Assembly (NCBI RefSeq): GCF_030463535.1
Contig: NC_132892.1
Coordinates: forward strand, 27,336,269 to 27,400,268
DNA from: Salminus brasiliensis
Lineage: Eukaryota > Chordata > Actinopteri > Characiformes > Bryconidae
Length of the DNA: 64,000 nucleotides
Reading direction: 5' to 3'
Part shown: positions 46,400 through 57,600 of the stretch, piece after piece
How positions within the stretch are numbered: position 1 is the stretch's first letter
Layout of the letters: each line of letters starts with the position of its first letter
Notes under the pieces: model-generated
Databases searched by the model: none
The model's input: the letters and a program-made list of their open reading frames with translations, nothing else
Told to the model about the DNA's origin: nothing
Position numbers and translations under genes: made by a program

Positions 46400-49300
46400 A
46401 ATTTCCAGACTAAAATTGAGCTTAAAACCTGCACACCTACAGCCTGAAACTAGCCCACAATGTGTCCAAACGTAAACTTTGAAGACCATTTACCTTTTTT
46501 AAAATGGTCTGTACATGGACTATGCTGGGCTGTCAACAATGTGCAGTCAGACCTGCCACTCGTCCCTTATTGTACGTGCCTACAATAAGAATCAGTGCAA
46601 ACTCATAAGATGGTTTTCAGTTTTCAAATATGCCGTGGTACTTCTAGAAAGAACCCCTAAAATAACCCACATGCCATCATTTTCAATCATGACTATGTGT
46701 TCATACTTCTCCAATTTGGAAGCAAGACTGGGAACCCTGTTGGGGGTAGGACCTTCAAATGAAACATCATGATGAAAACTGTGCAGTGACCCTAAAATCC
46801 CAAATTGCTTTTACACTGTTTTCAGACTGTTCTAGCAGTTTCGCTACCATGGCCGTTACAGTACACAGTACAGGCTCTGTACCCCTTTCTTTAGTTGTGG
46901 TACCCTCTCCCCCTTAGTAGGTACCTGTGGACATATCGCCCTCTACACTTCCTGTAATGTATTGCAGTTTGTCAGAATTGACGTCTAGAATGGGACATGC
47001 GATGCAACGCTACACTCTTGAATGAATTTCAGTATTCGTACATCAGTCTTTCAGATTTTATCTCAGCTAATAGCTTTTTTTTTTTTTTTTTTAGGAAACA
47101 TTTCCATTCTAGCTTAATCATCTCTGCCAGCCAATGCATTCTCCCTGGTCTATTCTTATCCTGCTTCTTCTGCATGCTTCATTTATCCCGTCAGCCTCCA
47201 CAGAGATCTACTCCATTTAACACTGATTCATGATCAATTTCCTCTGCCCAAATCCTTATCCTAGCCATTATCTCACAAACCACAAAACTGATCTGAAATC
47301 TGTATGCGAGAACATCTATCCATAACAAGCATCCTGCCTCCTCCAGACCGGCGTGCATTTCCCATCATTCCCCATGGGAATGCATTTCTTCCCTCACAAC
47401 ATGGACTAATGGTTTCGTTGAAGATATTTCTGTCTTAATGTGGTTTTTGAAGTCTTGTATTTTGGTGGTTCACTCAGTGCCATGCTATTTCAGTCTGCGT
47501 TGCACTGTAAACTTTCATGGATTTAATTAAGCAGTTCTCTGGTGATGTTAACACTTTGAACAGGTCTGGGATCAACTGTCCTTATTAAGTTTACATGGAA
47601 TCGTTTTAACGATTTTCACAATGTAACTGTTTTGACAACACAAGATTTAGTGATAATAACGTAACAGAGTTTACATTTTGATACTGAAACCAAGTTCAGA
47701 ATCACAGTGCTCAATACTAGAGATGTAGCAATACACTCAGCACACGATTTGGTTCTGACCACAATACTCTGCTCACAATTCAGTATCAAGAGCCTTTTCA
47801 CAATTCCAGGACCTTGCTGAACTGGGCATAGGCAGTAAATTGCATTGTCAAAGGTCAAGTCTTTTCAGACTAGTCTCTCCTGTTTATTATATCATGTGAC
47901 TTGTTTAAGTAGTCTAAAGTTTTTCATTTTAGACAGTTGAGTTGTTATTTTGAATCGTTTAAGGTTTAGATTGATCACCGGAGATAATTTCATTGTGGGA
48001 TTGATTGCAGGAAAAGATATCCATAATTTCTTGGAATAACATCTTGGAATTATTTCATTATCTTTTAAAAGTTTTTTGTTTTCCTATTTTCGGAAACGTT
48101 ACCAGTCTGGAGATGCTAGGTTTTGTTCATACAGTGACAATATGATACAATGTACCACACTCTTATTTTTCGTGTGTAATGAACTCTCATCTTTATACTC
48201 ATACTTATATTCTGATATCACATTCTTTTGCCAAACTGCAGTTCTGAAGTATTGACTTTTTGATATTTGCAGCTCTAATCAATTTTTTCAAAACTTTCTC
48301 TATAATCCATAAAATAAGCTAACTGGGCAAAAGGTTACTCACCTTGCAGGTTTAAGGTAGTAGCAACTTCAGGCTCCTGCAGATGATGTTGCATGTGTCA
48401 AGTGGCATGTAAGAGGCCTGTGCTCTAAACCTCTATTTTAATAAGGTATGCTGTTGTTTGAGGTTCTGGGATTGCTGCTAATTCTTCACATATTTTTTTC
48501 CATTACCAATTTTGAGATCTTGAATATCAGTTGATACCTATTTGAAATTATTTCTCTAAATCTTCTAAGCTTTAGTTTAAAATAAACTGGTAAATAGTAA
48601 CAGTTTGCTTAAGATGAGCCTGTAAAAAAAAAAAACCCATGCTTAAACTTTTTTCTAAGCCACAAGAAAGAAAAAGCAGAATAAGGAAACGTTGTGGAGT
48701 CACACAGTTCATCGAGGGTATTTCCCCAAGTTCTTACAGAAGACAACAATCTTATGTGGACTTTAGGTGCTCTGACCTCTTCTCATTCCAATAGATGGCC
48801 ATATTTACAATTACATAAGGCATCAATGTCACTGTTCACCATTGGTTTTCCCTCATTGTTTTCTGTTTTGAGGTTTCAGATGGAACTGTAATGCTTTAGG
48901 AGCTGAAGCTACGCTTGTATTTTCCCTGTTTGACCTCACTAGAACAGAAGCCTTTCCCACTGCAGAACACTCCGGAAGCCCAAAGCACAGGAACATAATG
49001 TATGGGTGGGGGAGTGGGTGGGGGTACACTGCTAAAAATACCCCTCCCTTTGCACACACCCAAGCGTTAACCCTAGTTTGATGAAACACCCATTCAATAT
49101 TGTCCATTTACAGTAGGCCATCACAATTGGCCATTTGTGGAGCCGTACAGTACAGCATTTCTCAAAGGTCAGTTCACAGTGCAGGGCCGTATTATTTCCA
49201 TTTCCTGCCCCCCCCTTTTACTGAGCCATATTCAAATGCCACAGGCAATGTTTTAAAAACCTTTTGAAAGGCTTTTTCAATAGGGCATTTATGTGCTGAA

Positions 49301-51684
49301 GTGTTAAGATGAGTTAGATCTAGAGCTTAATTTGGAGATGGGGATGGAAAACATGGTGGGGGTTGTGATTATCCTAGCTGCTCTTTATTGGTGTTTTTCC
49401 CCCTAATGTAAGGCAGCTAAGGCAAAATAATCATGTAAAAGGCTGTAAATGATGAAGTGGATGACTGAATTGGTAGTGTATGAAATGAATGTTGGCCTTT
49501 ACTGTTCTGTTTGGCTGCAATAAGCAAGTGCGCCCTCTAACCAATGACAGATTTCGTTATAATGCACTGTAAGCAAATTACGACCTTTCCTATTCCGCTT
49601 TTAGACGTCAGATTAAGGTTTCTACAATATGCATAGTAAGTTGGGATGCAAAGTAGGTTAGTAAGTAGGGTATGGCAATTTTCAGACTACTATGTCCAGT
49701 ATGCTGATGCACAAGATAAATATATACACAAACTAAATGTGCTAGGTCTTTTTTTTGGTAGAGCAACTTACAGTCCAGGCCAGAATGTCCCAGTATTTCT
49801 TGATCCAGTCCTGAAGGACCTCTGAATATGGCTGTTTAACCATAACCTTGAATAAACATTTATAATTGACTGAACTCCATCAGTTATTGATTTGTTGCCC
49901 CTGGCTTTTCAAATTTACACCTTGTGCAGACTAATTAAACCCAGAGATGATAGACCGCAGCGAGTCAGTTCGGTGTCAGTGTGTCCGTGTATCAGCTGCT
50001 ATGATCTCAGCCTGAAGAGATTGGAGTTCTCATCTCTAGAGTCGGAGTGAATTACAGTGACCCTGGGTCATTTCTGAAGATCATAACTCTGGATAACTGA
50101 ATGCGTAGTTAACTGCTACCGGTGCTAGTATTAAAATTCTATAATCAGGATTTGGATGGGATTCCCACTACACATTATAGGAAAAATGACAAACATAACA
50201 GAATAAAGACTCATTTCTACTTCTTTTTCATGTTTGTTTTGAATGTCATTGCCCACATACTTTTCTGTCCTTTATTTTGGCATAGATGTTAAGAAGGTAG
50301 TTTAAAGTACAAAATTTCTAATAACAAACAATTCTAACTTTTTAGTATCATAGCTTCAGTGCAACCCTAAAGTAACAAACCTGTGACATTAAACATGTCT
50401 TGGCTGATCAACTACACTTGGGCTACCTGGCAAACTCAAGCTAATTTAATATCCATTCATTATACACACACTAGAGAATCGCAGAGAGCATCCCTAGTGT
50501 GTCGCTGGCACACCAGCTAACTGTTCTGCTCTCTAGAGTCCCTTTTTTTTTCCCTTATCTGACTCATAAGGTCGTTTAGGTTAAAAGGTCAAACGCAGAG
50601 TTCAGAGTCATCAGTGTTGTGTCTGAGAGGGCTTGACTCAAACAATCGGACACACAGTGCGCTGCTCCTCTGGGAAAAGGCTTTTTGTGGCCTGTCTAGA
50701 ACTGTTGCTTCAGTCTCTGGCAGGTAGGCCTGAAGGAATCGTGACGTTTTAGCTGAGCAGAAATTGCTGTGTCACGTACTGTGAGCTTTTTGTGGCAACG
50801 ATACTTAGTAGGGGTTTTGGAATTGGCCAGTTTACTGGATGTTCTTTTGAAGGGAAACAACCGTGGTTAAGTCCTCTTGGATCATTGTTGCAAAGGCTGA
50901 TATTGTGATGACCATTAGTAATTCCTGATAATTGAGCTCTCTAGTGCAAAGTGCTTGATAGTGGTGGTGATGGTGGGTTGTTGGATCATTGCACAATAAA
51001 GGAGTCTCTGACATTTTAATTGATTTTAGGGGGTTCTGCTATATAAATTTATATTAAAAGATACAGAAACCAGAATTCGTTGATCCAGCAGGTCACGAAA
51101 ATTAAATTTGCCCAACATGATGATGCACTTTCTGCAATGCGACTATTGCGCACGCCCAACTTACGATGACTGACTATGCTGGAACGGTATATTGTGCAGC
51201 CCTAGCTGTTTGGGACAGGGGCAGGGCTGGTAAAGCAGTGTGTTCCTTTTCCTTTCATAACGGAGTTGAAGTGTGTGTAAATGGAAAGGAGGGTCCCCCC
51301 ACTCTTTCTTTTCCTCATTTTGTCCCAACCATGATGTCAGAGAGAGAAAGAGAGATATGAGGAGAGAGAGAGCAGCTGGAGGGTGGGAGAAGCCTTAAAA
51401 ATATCCCATGAGGGAAATTGAGAATTCCACACATCCTGGACATTTCCTGCCCCCCCCTCTCGCTCGCGCACGCCCCCCCCCACACACACACAGCTAAGAA
51501 AGATGTCTACTGTACATCCCAACTGTCCCTCTCCCACCTCATGGTGGCCTCTGTGTTTAGTGTGACAAAGATTGTGTGTGTGTGTGCGTGCGCGCCTGCT
51601 CCTTCAGGCATGTTTAACCATTCCTACCCTATGCATGTGTGCACACAGAGTAGCTGTTTTCTGCAAGGCAGCTGCATCAACACA

Positions 51685-51729
<45 letters not shown>

Positions 51730-52380
51730 ACATATGTCTCTGTCTGTCATGTGTGTTTTCACATGCAGAGTGTGTTTGTATAACCCTTTGGAGTTTAGTG
51801 TCTCCTGCTGATTTCAGGCCAGTAAAAAGGAGGTTTGTATTATGAAAGAACACTAGTTAGGCTTTACTAACACATACACACACACACACAAAGTGGAGGG
51901 TCTGAGTGGGTTATATAACACCATTTTCTTCCTTGGCAAATCTTCTCAAAAGTGTTGGTTTAGGGGTGTGTGTCTAACATACGCACATGGTAGTTGCATG
52001 TGTTTGAAATATGTGGTGGCATGCATAAGTTTGGGTACCCCGATCAGAATGTCATTGTTGCTGTGAATAGTTAAGTGGGTAGAAGATGAACCCCCAATAA
52101 TTATTAGTGGGTTTTCTGTGCACTTTTAGAGTGAACGTTTGAACACCCCAAGAGCTTTAACCTCTCGGATGGCTCTTATCATGATGACAGCTATATTAGC
52201 TTATTAGGGCTGTGGATTCTTTTGTAATAAGCTTATTTTGTGACTTCGCTCATGGGCTGGCCACTTCCGATTGATTAAGGGGGTTAAAGGCAGTTACTTT
52301 TTCACACTTTCTTCAATAAATGAAATTCCTTTTATCTAGTGTTAAAATAAGATTTTAGATCTGGGGAAAAAATAGATATT
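46400..52380. other. raph1 intron, no exon recognised
   Basis: Mostly unassigned AT-rich sequence. A CTCF-like motif lies at 49528-49543 (minus strand), the GCTGATCAACTACACTTGGG repeat phrase near 50405, and (GT)20 at 51688-51727 with GA, C and CA patches from 51330 to 51500. Confidence 0.4.
51688..51727. repeat. (GT)20 microsatellite
   Basis: 40 bp, directly preceded by CACACAC, giving a short inverted repeat CACACAC/GTGTGTG. Confidence 0.95.
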
Positions 52381-52384
52381 AAAA

Positions 52385-52685
52385 TAGATATTCACCATCT
52401 CCAACTCCCCAACTCCTCTTAAAAGTATTAGATGGAGCACCAACGGTCGTTCCAGAGAACACGGTTCCACTGCTTCACAACTCAATGCCGGGGGCTTTAC
52501 ACCCCACTAGCCCACACCTGACTTTAGACAGAATGTCAAAACGTTAAAATGTTCTGCTTCAGAGTCCTGTTCTATTGGCAGTACTTCTTTACAGGGCAAA
52601 CTATGTGTCAGCAATGGCTGTAACCTAATGTAGCTGAATGCATTCGCTAGAAGGGGTGTCCACAGACATTTGGACATGTGGTTTA
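52385..52685 (+). repeat. Partial GGACAAAAGTATTGG family copy
   Basis: From TCACCATCTCCAACTC to the right terminus GTCCACAGACATTTGGACAT. The left part is missing. Confidence 0.7.
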
Positions 52686-52992
52686 AAAGAAAACTAAATA
52701 CTTCTTTACAGCACTGTAATATAACACATGTAATAAGGGTGGGAGTGTGTAAATAAATACAGCCTTTCTTTTTAATATACCTGATGTTGCATAACTAACT
52801 GCAGCAACACACACTCACACTTTTTTTTTTTTTTTTTTTAAATGTCTTACTCAGTTCAGAATACTGGCCTTAAAAAAAAGCCATCTCCTACACACACACT
52901 CATACTGACACTCATGCTGACTCACCCTCTGCATCAACCCTGATTTGGTTGATGCTGCATCAGCTCAGTCTGAACTGTTGCTCCTTTGGTGT

Positions 52993-53006
52993 CCAGTAGA
53001 GGGCAC
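52993..53006 (+). promoter_or_regulatory. CTCF-like motif upstream of raph1 coding exons
   Basis: CCAGTAGAGGGCAC fits the CTCF core CCASYAGRKGGCRS at every position. It lies 1.4 kb upstream of the start-codon exon. Confidence 0.5.
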
Positions 53007-53376
53007 TCCCGCTTCACCCTAAAACATCTTGCTGTCTGTGTTGTGACCATAACCATTACAAGCACGTCCTCAACGCCCAGCTTCATTTTATTAGTATTCT
53101 CTTCCTTTTTGGTTGTGATTATCCTTAACGCATAAGCTACTGAGTTTTCAAGTAAGGTTGTATTTACTGTGTGTGAATAATGTGTAGCGCTGGATGCCCA
53201 TGCATGTGCAGATCTTTGCAGAAACCTCCCCAGGCTGGATAGGAGCTGTGCTTGAAGGTTTTACTAGGAAGGAGGAAACGCTGCAAGTGCTTTGTAATAG
53301 ATTGCTCATAACATTTAAGGTCATGTTCTTTTCATTGAATTTAATTCCAGCCCTACACTGGGGGTAACAGGAGGGG

Positions 53377-53513
53377 GTTGCCATAGCTACAACAAGGAGG
53401 AAAAAACCCTTTGTAGAAGAGCCGGCAGCCGTTGCCATAGCAACTGTGCCAGTCTTGGGAGACATCAGGAGGGTTGCCATGCCAACCATGTTACACCCTT
53501 CCAGTTGGCAACC
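53377..53513. promoter_or_regulatory. Cluster of RFX X-box-like motifs
   Basis: GTTGCCATAGCTAC (53377), GTTGCCATAGCAAC (53431-53444), GTTGCCATGCCAAC (53473-53486) and the shorter GTTGGCAAC (53504-53512) fall within about 140 bp. The second matches the palindromic RFX X-box (GTTRCCNNRGYAAC) at every position. They lie about 0.9-1.0 kb upstream of the raph1 start codon. Confidence 0.55.
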
Positions 53514-53674
53514 TTTGAACGGAAACCGACGCTGCACGTAGAATCCTACAGGCTGTCTCTGCACTATTGTCAGGACACGCAGTAGGAATGCATGGTGTTT
53601 CTGACCAAAAACTAAAAAATGGTTTTAGTTGGCAGTTGGGATGCACCAGTATGTGACTTGAGAGCCGATGCTGA

Positions 53675-53882
53675 TGCGTCCAAATGTTTGTGGACACACC
53701 TTCTAATGAATACATTCAGCTACTTTAAGTCGCACACATTGCTGAAACATGATTCTGTTGCCACGATGAGTACTGCCAGGCGTGGGCTAGAGGGGCATAA
53801 AGCCCTCCAGCATTGAGCTGTGGAGCAGAGGAACTGTGTTTTCTGAAATTATTGTGCTTCATCCAATTCTTCTGGGATGATA
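53675..53882 (-). repeat. Partial GGACAAAAGTATTGG family copy
   Basis: Opens TCCAAATGTTTGTGGACACA and runs through GGCATAAAGCCCTCCAGCAT to TTCTTCTGGGATGA, where a SINE begins. Confidence 0.65.
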
Positions 53883-54185
53883 AAGATAAAGGTGCACGTA
53901 TTTGTCACTGTAGAGTGTACACTGTACAGCGAAATGTGTCCTCCGCATTTAACCCATCTGGTAGTGAACACACACTCACACACACACATGTGTTAGGGGC
54001 AGTGAGTACACACACACACCCAGAGCGGTGGGCAGCCAACTCCAGCGTTCGGGGAGCAGAGAGGGTAAAGGGCCCAACAGTGGCAGCTTGCCGAGCCCGG
54101 GAATCGAACCCACAACCCTGTTATCGATTTCCCGGTGCTCTAACCGCTGAGCCACCACTGCCACTGCCCCTGAGTTGGGGTGGTA
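53883..54185 (-). mobile_element. tRNA-derived SINE
   Basis: On the minus strand an A box TGGCTCAGCGG (54154-54144) and a perfect B box GGTTCGATTCC (54110-54100) are spaced as in a tRNA gene. They are followed by a body with GCCCACCGCTCTGGG and an end reading GGACACATTTCGCTGTACAG then GTGACAAATACGTGCACC. It is a retroposed SINE, not a tRNA gene. It ends about 215 bp from the raph1 start codon. Confidence 0.85.
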
Positions 54186-54316
54186 ACAGATTGATAATGC
54201 ATGGAAAATGAAAGAGAACATTAGAGGGTGGCATGTTTACATGGGGCGTGTGATGATGACCGATAAGATGATAACCCTGGAGATGTGAACAATTTATAGG
54301 CTCTCACAGAATAATA

Positions 54317-54318
<2 letters not shown>

Positions 54319-54389
<71 letters not shown>
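54319..54389. repeat. (TG)35 tract at the raph1 start-exon acceptor
   Basis: 71 bp of uninterrupted TG, followed by TACACACCAG and then the ATG exon. Confidence 0.98.
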
Positions 54390-54391
<2 letters not shown>

Positions 54392-54398
54392 ACACCAG

Positions 54399-54518
54399 AT
54401 GGAGCAGGTATCAGATGATGAGTTGGACCATGCTGCTGAAGAAGACAGCGATAAGGAGGATCAAGACTTGGACAAAATGTTTGGGGCTTGGCTGGGGGAG
54501 CTGGACAAACTCACACAG
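54399..54518 (+). CDS. raph1: raph1 coding exon 1 (start codon, first talin-binding-type helix)
   Basis: 120 nt, 40 codons. ATG immediately follows the acceptor CACCAG. Residues 1-20 are strongly acidic; DQDLDKMFGAWLGELDKLTQ is the amphipathic helix related to the talin-binding helix of MRL proteins. The donor is CACAG|GTGACG. A (TG)35 tract sits where the polypyrimidine tract should be. It could also be a leader exon extended upstream, but then the start codon would be unchanged. Confidence 0.92.
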
Positions 54519-54590
54519 GTGACGCACACAATGGTATCACATCAATCAGACCTTTTTTATTTATTTATTTATTTATTTATTTATAATGTA

Positions 54591-54621
<31 letters not shown>

Positions 54622-57600
54622 ATAAGAGTGTTTTATTATTCAAGTCTAGTTTTATTATTCTAATCCTGCTGTAGATCTGTAGTAAAAGATCTAAAGAGTA
54701 GAAATGGCCACATGATATGGTTTAGAGTAGTGTTCTTACTCGTTCTCTTTGTCTTTCCTACTTTCTGTCTATAGAGTTTGGATGATGGGCGTCCAGGAAA
54801 AGTACAGAAAGCTCCTCTCAGGGAAGAGACCAACTTGGCCAACTTCTCCTACCGCTTCTCCATGTATAACATCAATGGTCAGTGCACATTTGTTTATACA
54901 CAACCATTTTACATGTTAAACCTCAAAGGTCTGATTCAGACAGATCAGATGGACATATGCTCAAAGCAGGTAGTATAGAATACTCTATTATAATTATTAA
55001 TAAATATTATTATTATTTTATTACATAAAAGTAGTCAAATATGGGGCATATGTTTGACCTCACATCTTGACATTGTTTGCAAAAACATTTTGTTTAAAAC
55101 CCACTTGGACCCTCACGTTTGGCCATTTTTTTCATCCTGCAGAAGCCATAAATCAGGGTGAAACAGTTGACCTGGATGCCCTGATGGCTGACCTGTGTTC
55201 CATTGAGCAGGAGCTCAGCACGATCGGAAAGCCTTCCTCTGGCCGCCCAGCAGACCCCAAAACTCGGCAACGGCCTATTCCAGGGCGTTCTGCCAGCGCC
55301 AGACAGGCAGGGGGCAGTAGCGGAGGTGGGAGCAGCGGAGGCAGCGCCTGCAGCAGCACCCGCGCTTCACCTGCTAACACCATCCGAGGAGGCAGTGGGC
55401 AGGTACGGCTACGCCTTATGAATTGAATACCACGCATCCTGTAGTGTATTGCAGTCTGTTAAAAAGGGTTTTGTGGATGTTATATACATTATAGAGCCAT
55501 ATCATTTAGTTGTTCGGGTGTATAGCCTTCGAAGGTTTGTTAGAGAGCTTGTTTACATAATATTGCATTCAGTGCAGAGTTGCAGAAGTCCAGTATTGCA
55601 CTAATAACATCTGATGTATTGTGTAGCCCTACAGCCAGTCTCGCCCCATAGCCTCCAACTTCTCGCTGGATGACATCACAGCCCAGTTGGAAAGGGCATC
55701 CCGGAGTATGGATGAAGCCGCTCGGCAAACCTCTGAGTCTTCCTCACCTTCCTCCTCCTCATCGTACTCGTCTGCCACGCTGCGGAACACCACGGCCAAC
55801 TCGCAGCACCACCGTCGCACAGGTTCAGTGGGAGCAGTCAGCGATCAGGAGGCACGCTCATCTCGCTCCAGCGTGAACTCCGCCTCCGCCTCCAGCATGG
55901 ACTCCTTGGACATGAGGGGGCAGGAGGGGGAGGGCCCAGCCACTGGGACGGCTGCAACACAGCAGATCCAGAGCCAGACGAGCACGGAGGTAACATATAT
56001 AAATCCACACCTGGTGCAACACGTACTTGCTGTCTTTGTTCAGATCATTAATTTGCACTTTTGTAATATTCATTATTTATATTCCTTTTATTATTTGGTT
56101 CAACAGCAACAAAACAAATGTCTTTAAAATAGAGGAAGCAAAGAATGGAAGCAAAGAAAGAAAAGGAAAAAACAAAATCACCTTCTTGCAGACAGTAGTT
56201 TTCCTGTAAGCAAAAATCAAACCAGACACAGAAAAAGTAAAGCAGATGTGAAAGACCATGCATGCCCATACACCCACAGAGCTGTCCTGGGAGTACCAGG
56301 GAAGTAAGAAAGGCATCTGTAAGAGTATTTGTTGGGATAACAGCCTGAAACCATAAAAAGTTTGGCTTTTTTATATAGTAGCCATTGCCATGCCATTTAA
56401 CAGATGTTACCATAACAGTAAATAAGTGTAATTAATTTTTGTGAGGAAAACGGGATGCAGAAGTAATTCTTGAAAACAGGACGCGTTTGTCACAAATGTG
56501 TCTATAAAGGCATCAAAGTTGGTCCCAGGGTTGGTGATTCACAGCTGTTTGAGTGTGTATTTAGCTTAAGAGTTAAGAGAAAGGCAGCTTGTAACCTCAT
56601 ATGGAAAGGAGTGTGCTGTGGTTTTCTGGAATGTGCTGATTGTTTTACTGAGTACAGTCTGGAGCCATTAAACAGATTCACAGCTTGCACGCACTCTTCA
56701 CAAACACACACGTGTTTATATATAAATAACCCAGCTATAATAACAGAGGAGTCTACAATTGAATATTGTGTGTGTGCTGTGTCCGTGTGCATGTCCACCA
56801 GCCATTCTTGCATGAGCTGTGAAATTCCTGATTAACCAAGATGCCCCACTCTACATAATTCTAATTAACATTGTGGTTAATACTAATTAATTATCATTAT
56901 CATGGTAATTATGATTACAAGGTTGTTTGACTGCATGCTTTGTAATATCTGAGTGGACATTTTACATTGACCGCATGATCTAAATGTTAATGCACTGTGA
57001 CTGTTTTGGCAGCCGTAACGTGTTTGATGTGCTTCACTTGCTCTGGTTTCCAGCATGTCAGAACTGCATGCATGTTATATAGGCGAAAGCCTTGAGGCTT
57101 AATTTTATTATATATAGTTCAGTACTAGGGTACTAGTTAGTTGTCCAATAATTTAGTTTGTTTACAGTTATCACAAAGTAAAAGTAAAATTTTACTGTGA
57201 TTTATTTATTTAATTTTTTGCTATTATTATTATTTTGGTACAGTCCAGTGCTCATACTTAAATACTTTATACTCAAATGAGACTGGGGTACTGTTCAATT
57301 TATTTTATTATAATGTTAACAGTTTCATTTTAGGGAAAATTAGCTCATGTTTTATAGAATATTACAATAATCCCTTAGAATCAAGTCTTAACATTCCACC
57401 TTCAGAACAGAAGCCTGAAATCATGCCTGTACTTTTTGCTTGCTGTATGTTTTTGTGCCATCTGACTGGCTAACCCAAAACCCAATCCATGGAAACTTAA
57501 AATCCAGAATTCAGTGGTTAAGATGTGAAATGGTCCATTACATACAAACTTGCTGACTCTGGTTTCTTTACACTGGTTGTGAATGGAACCAGAGGTCAAC

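Noticed and set aside
53148..53564. 138-codon minus-strand ORF with repeated VAMAT
   Set aside because: The VAMAT repeats come from the recurring GTTGCCATAGC motifs. There is no homology; the motif cluster itself is the better explanation.
54100..54154. Possible tRNA gene
   Set aside because: The A and B boxes are good, but the arms do not fold as a full tRNA and a SINE body follows.
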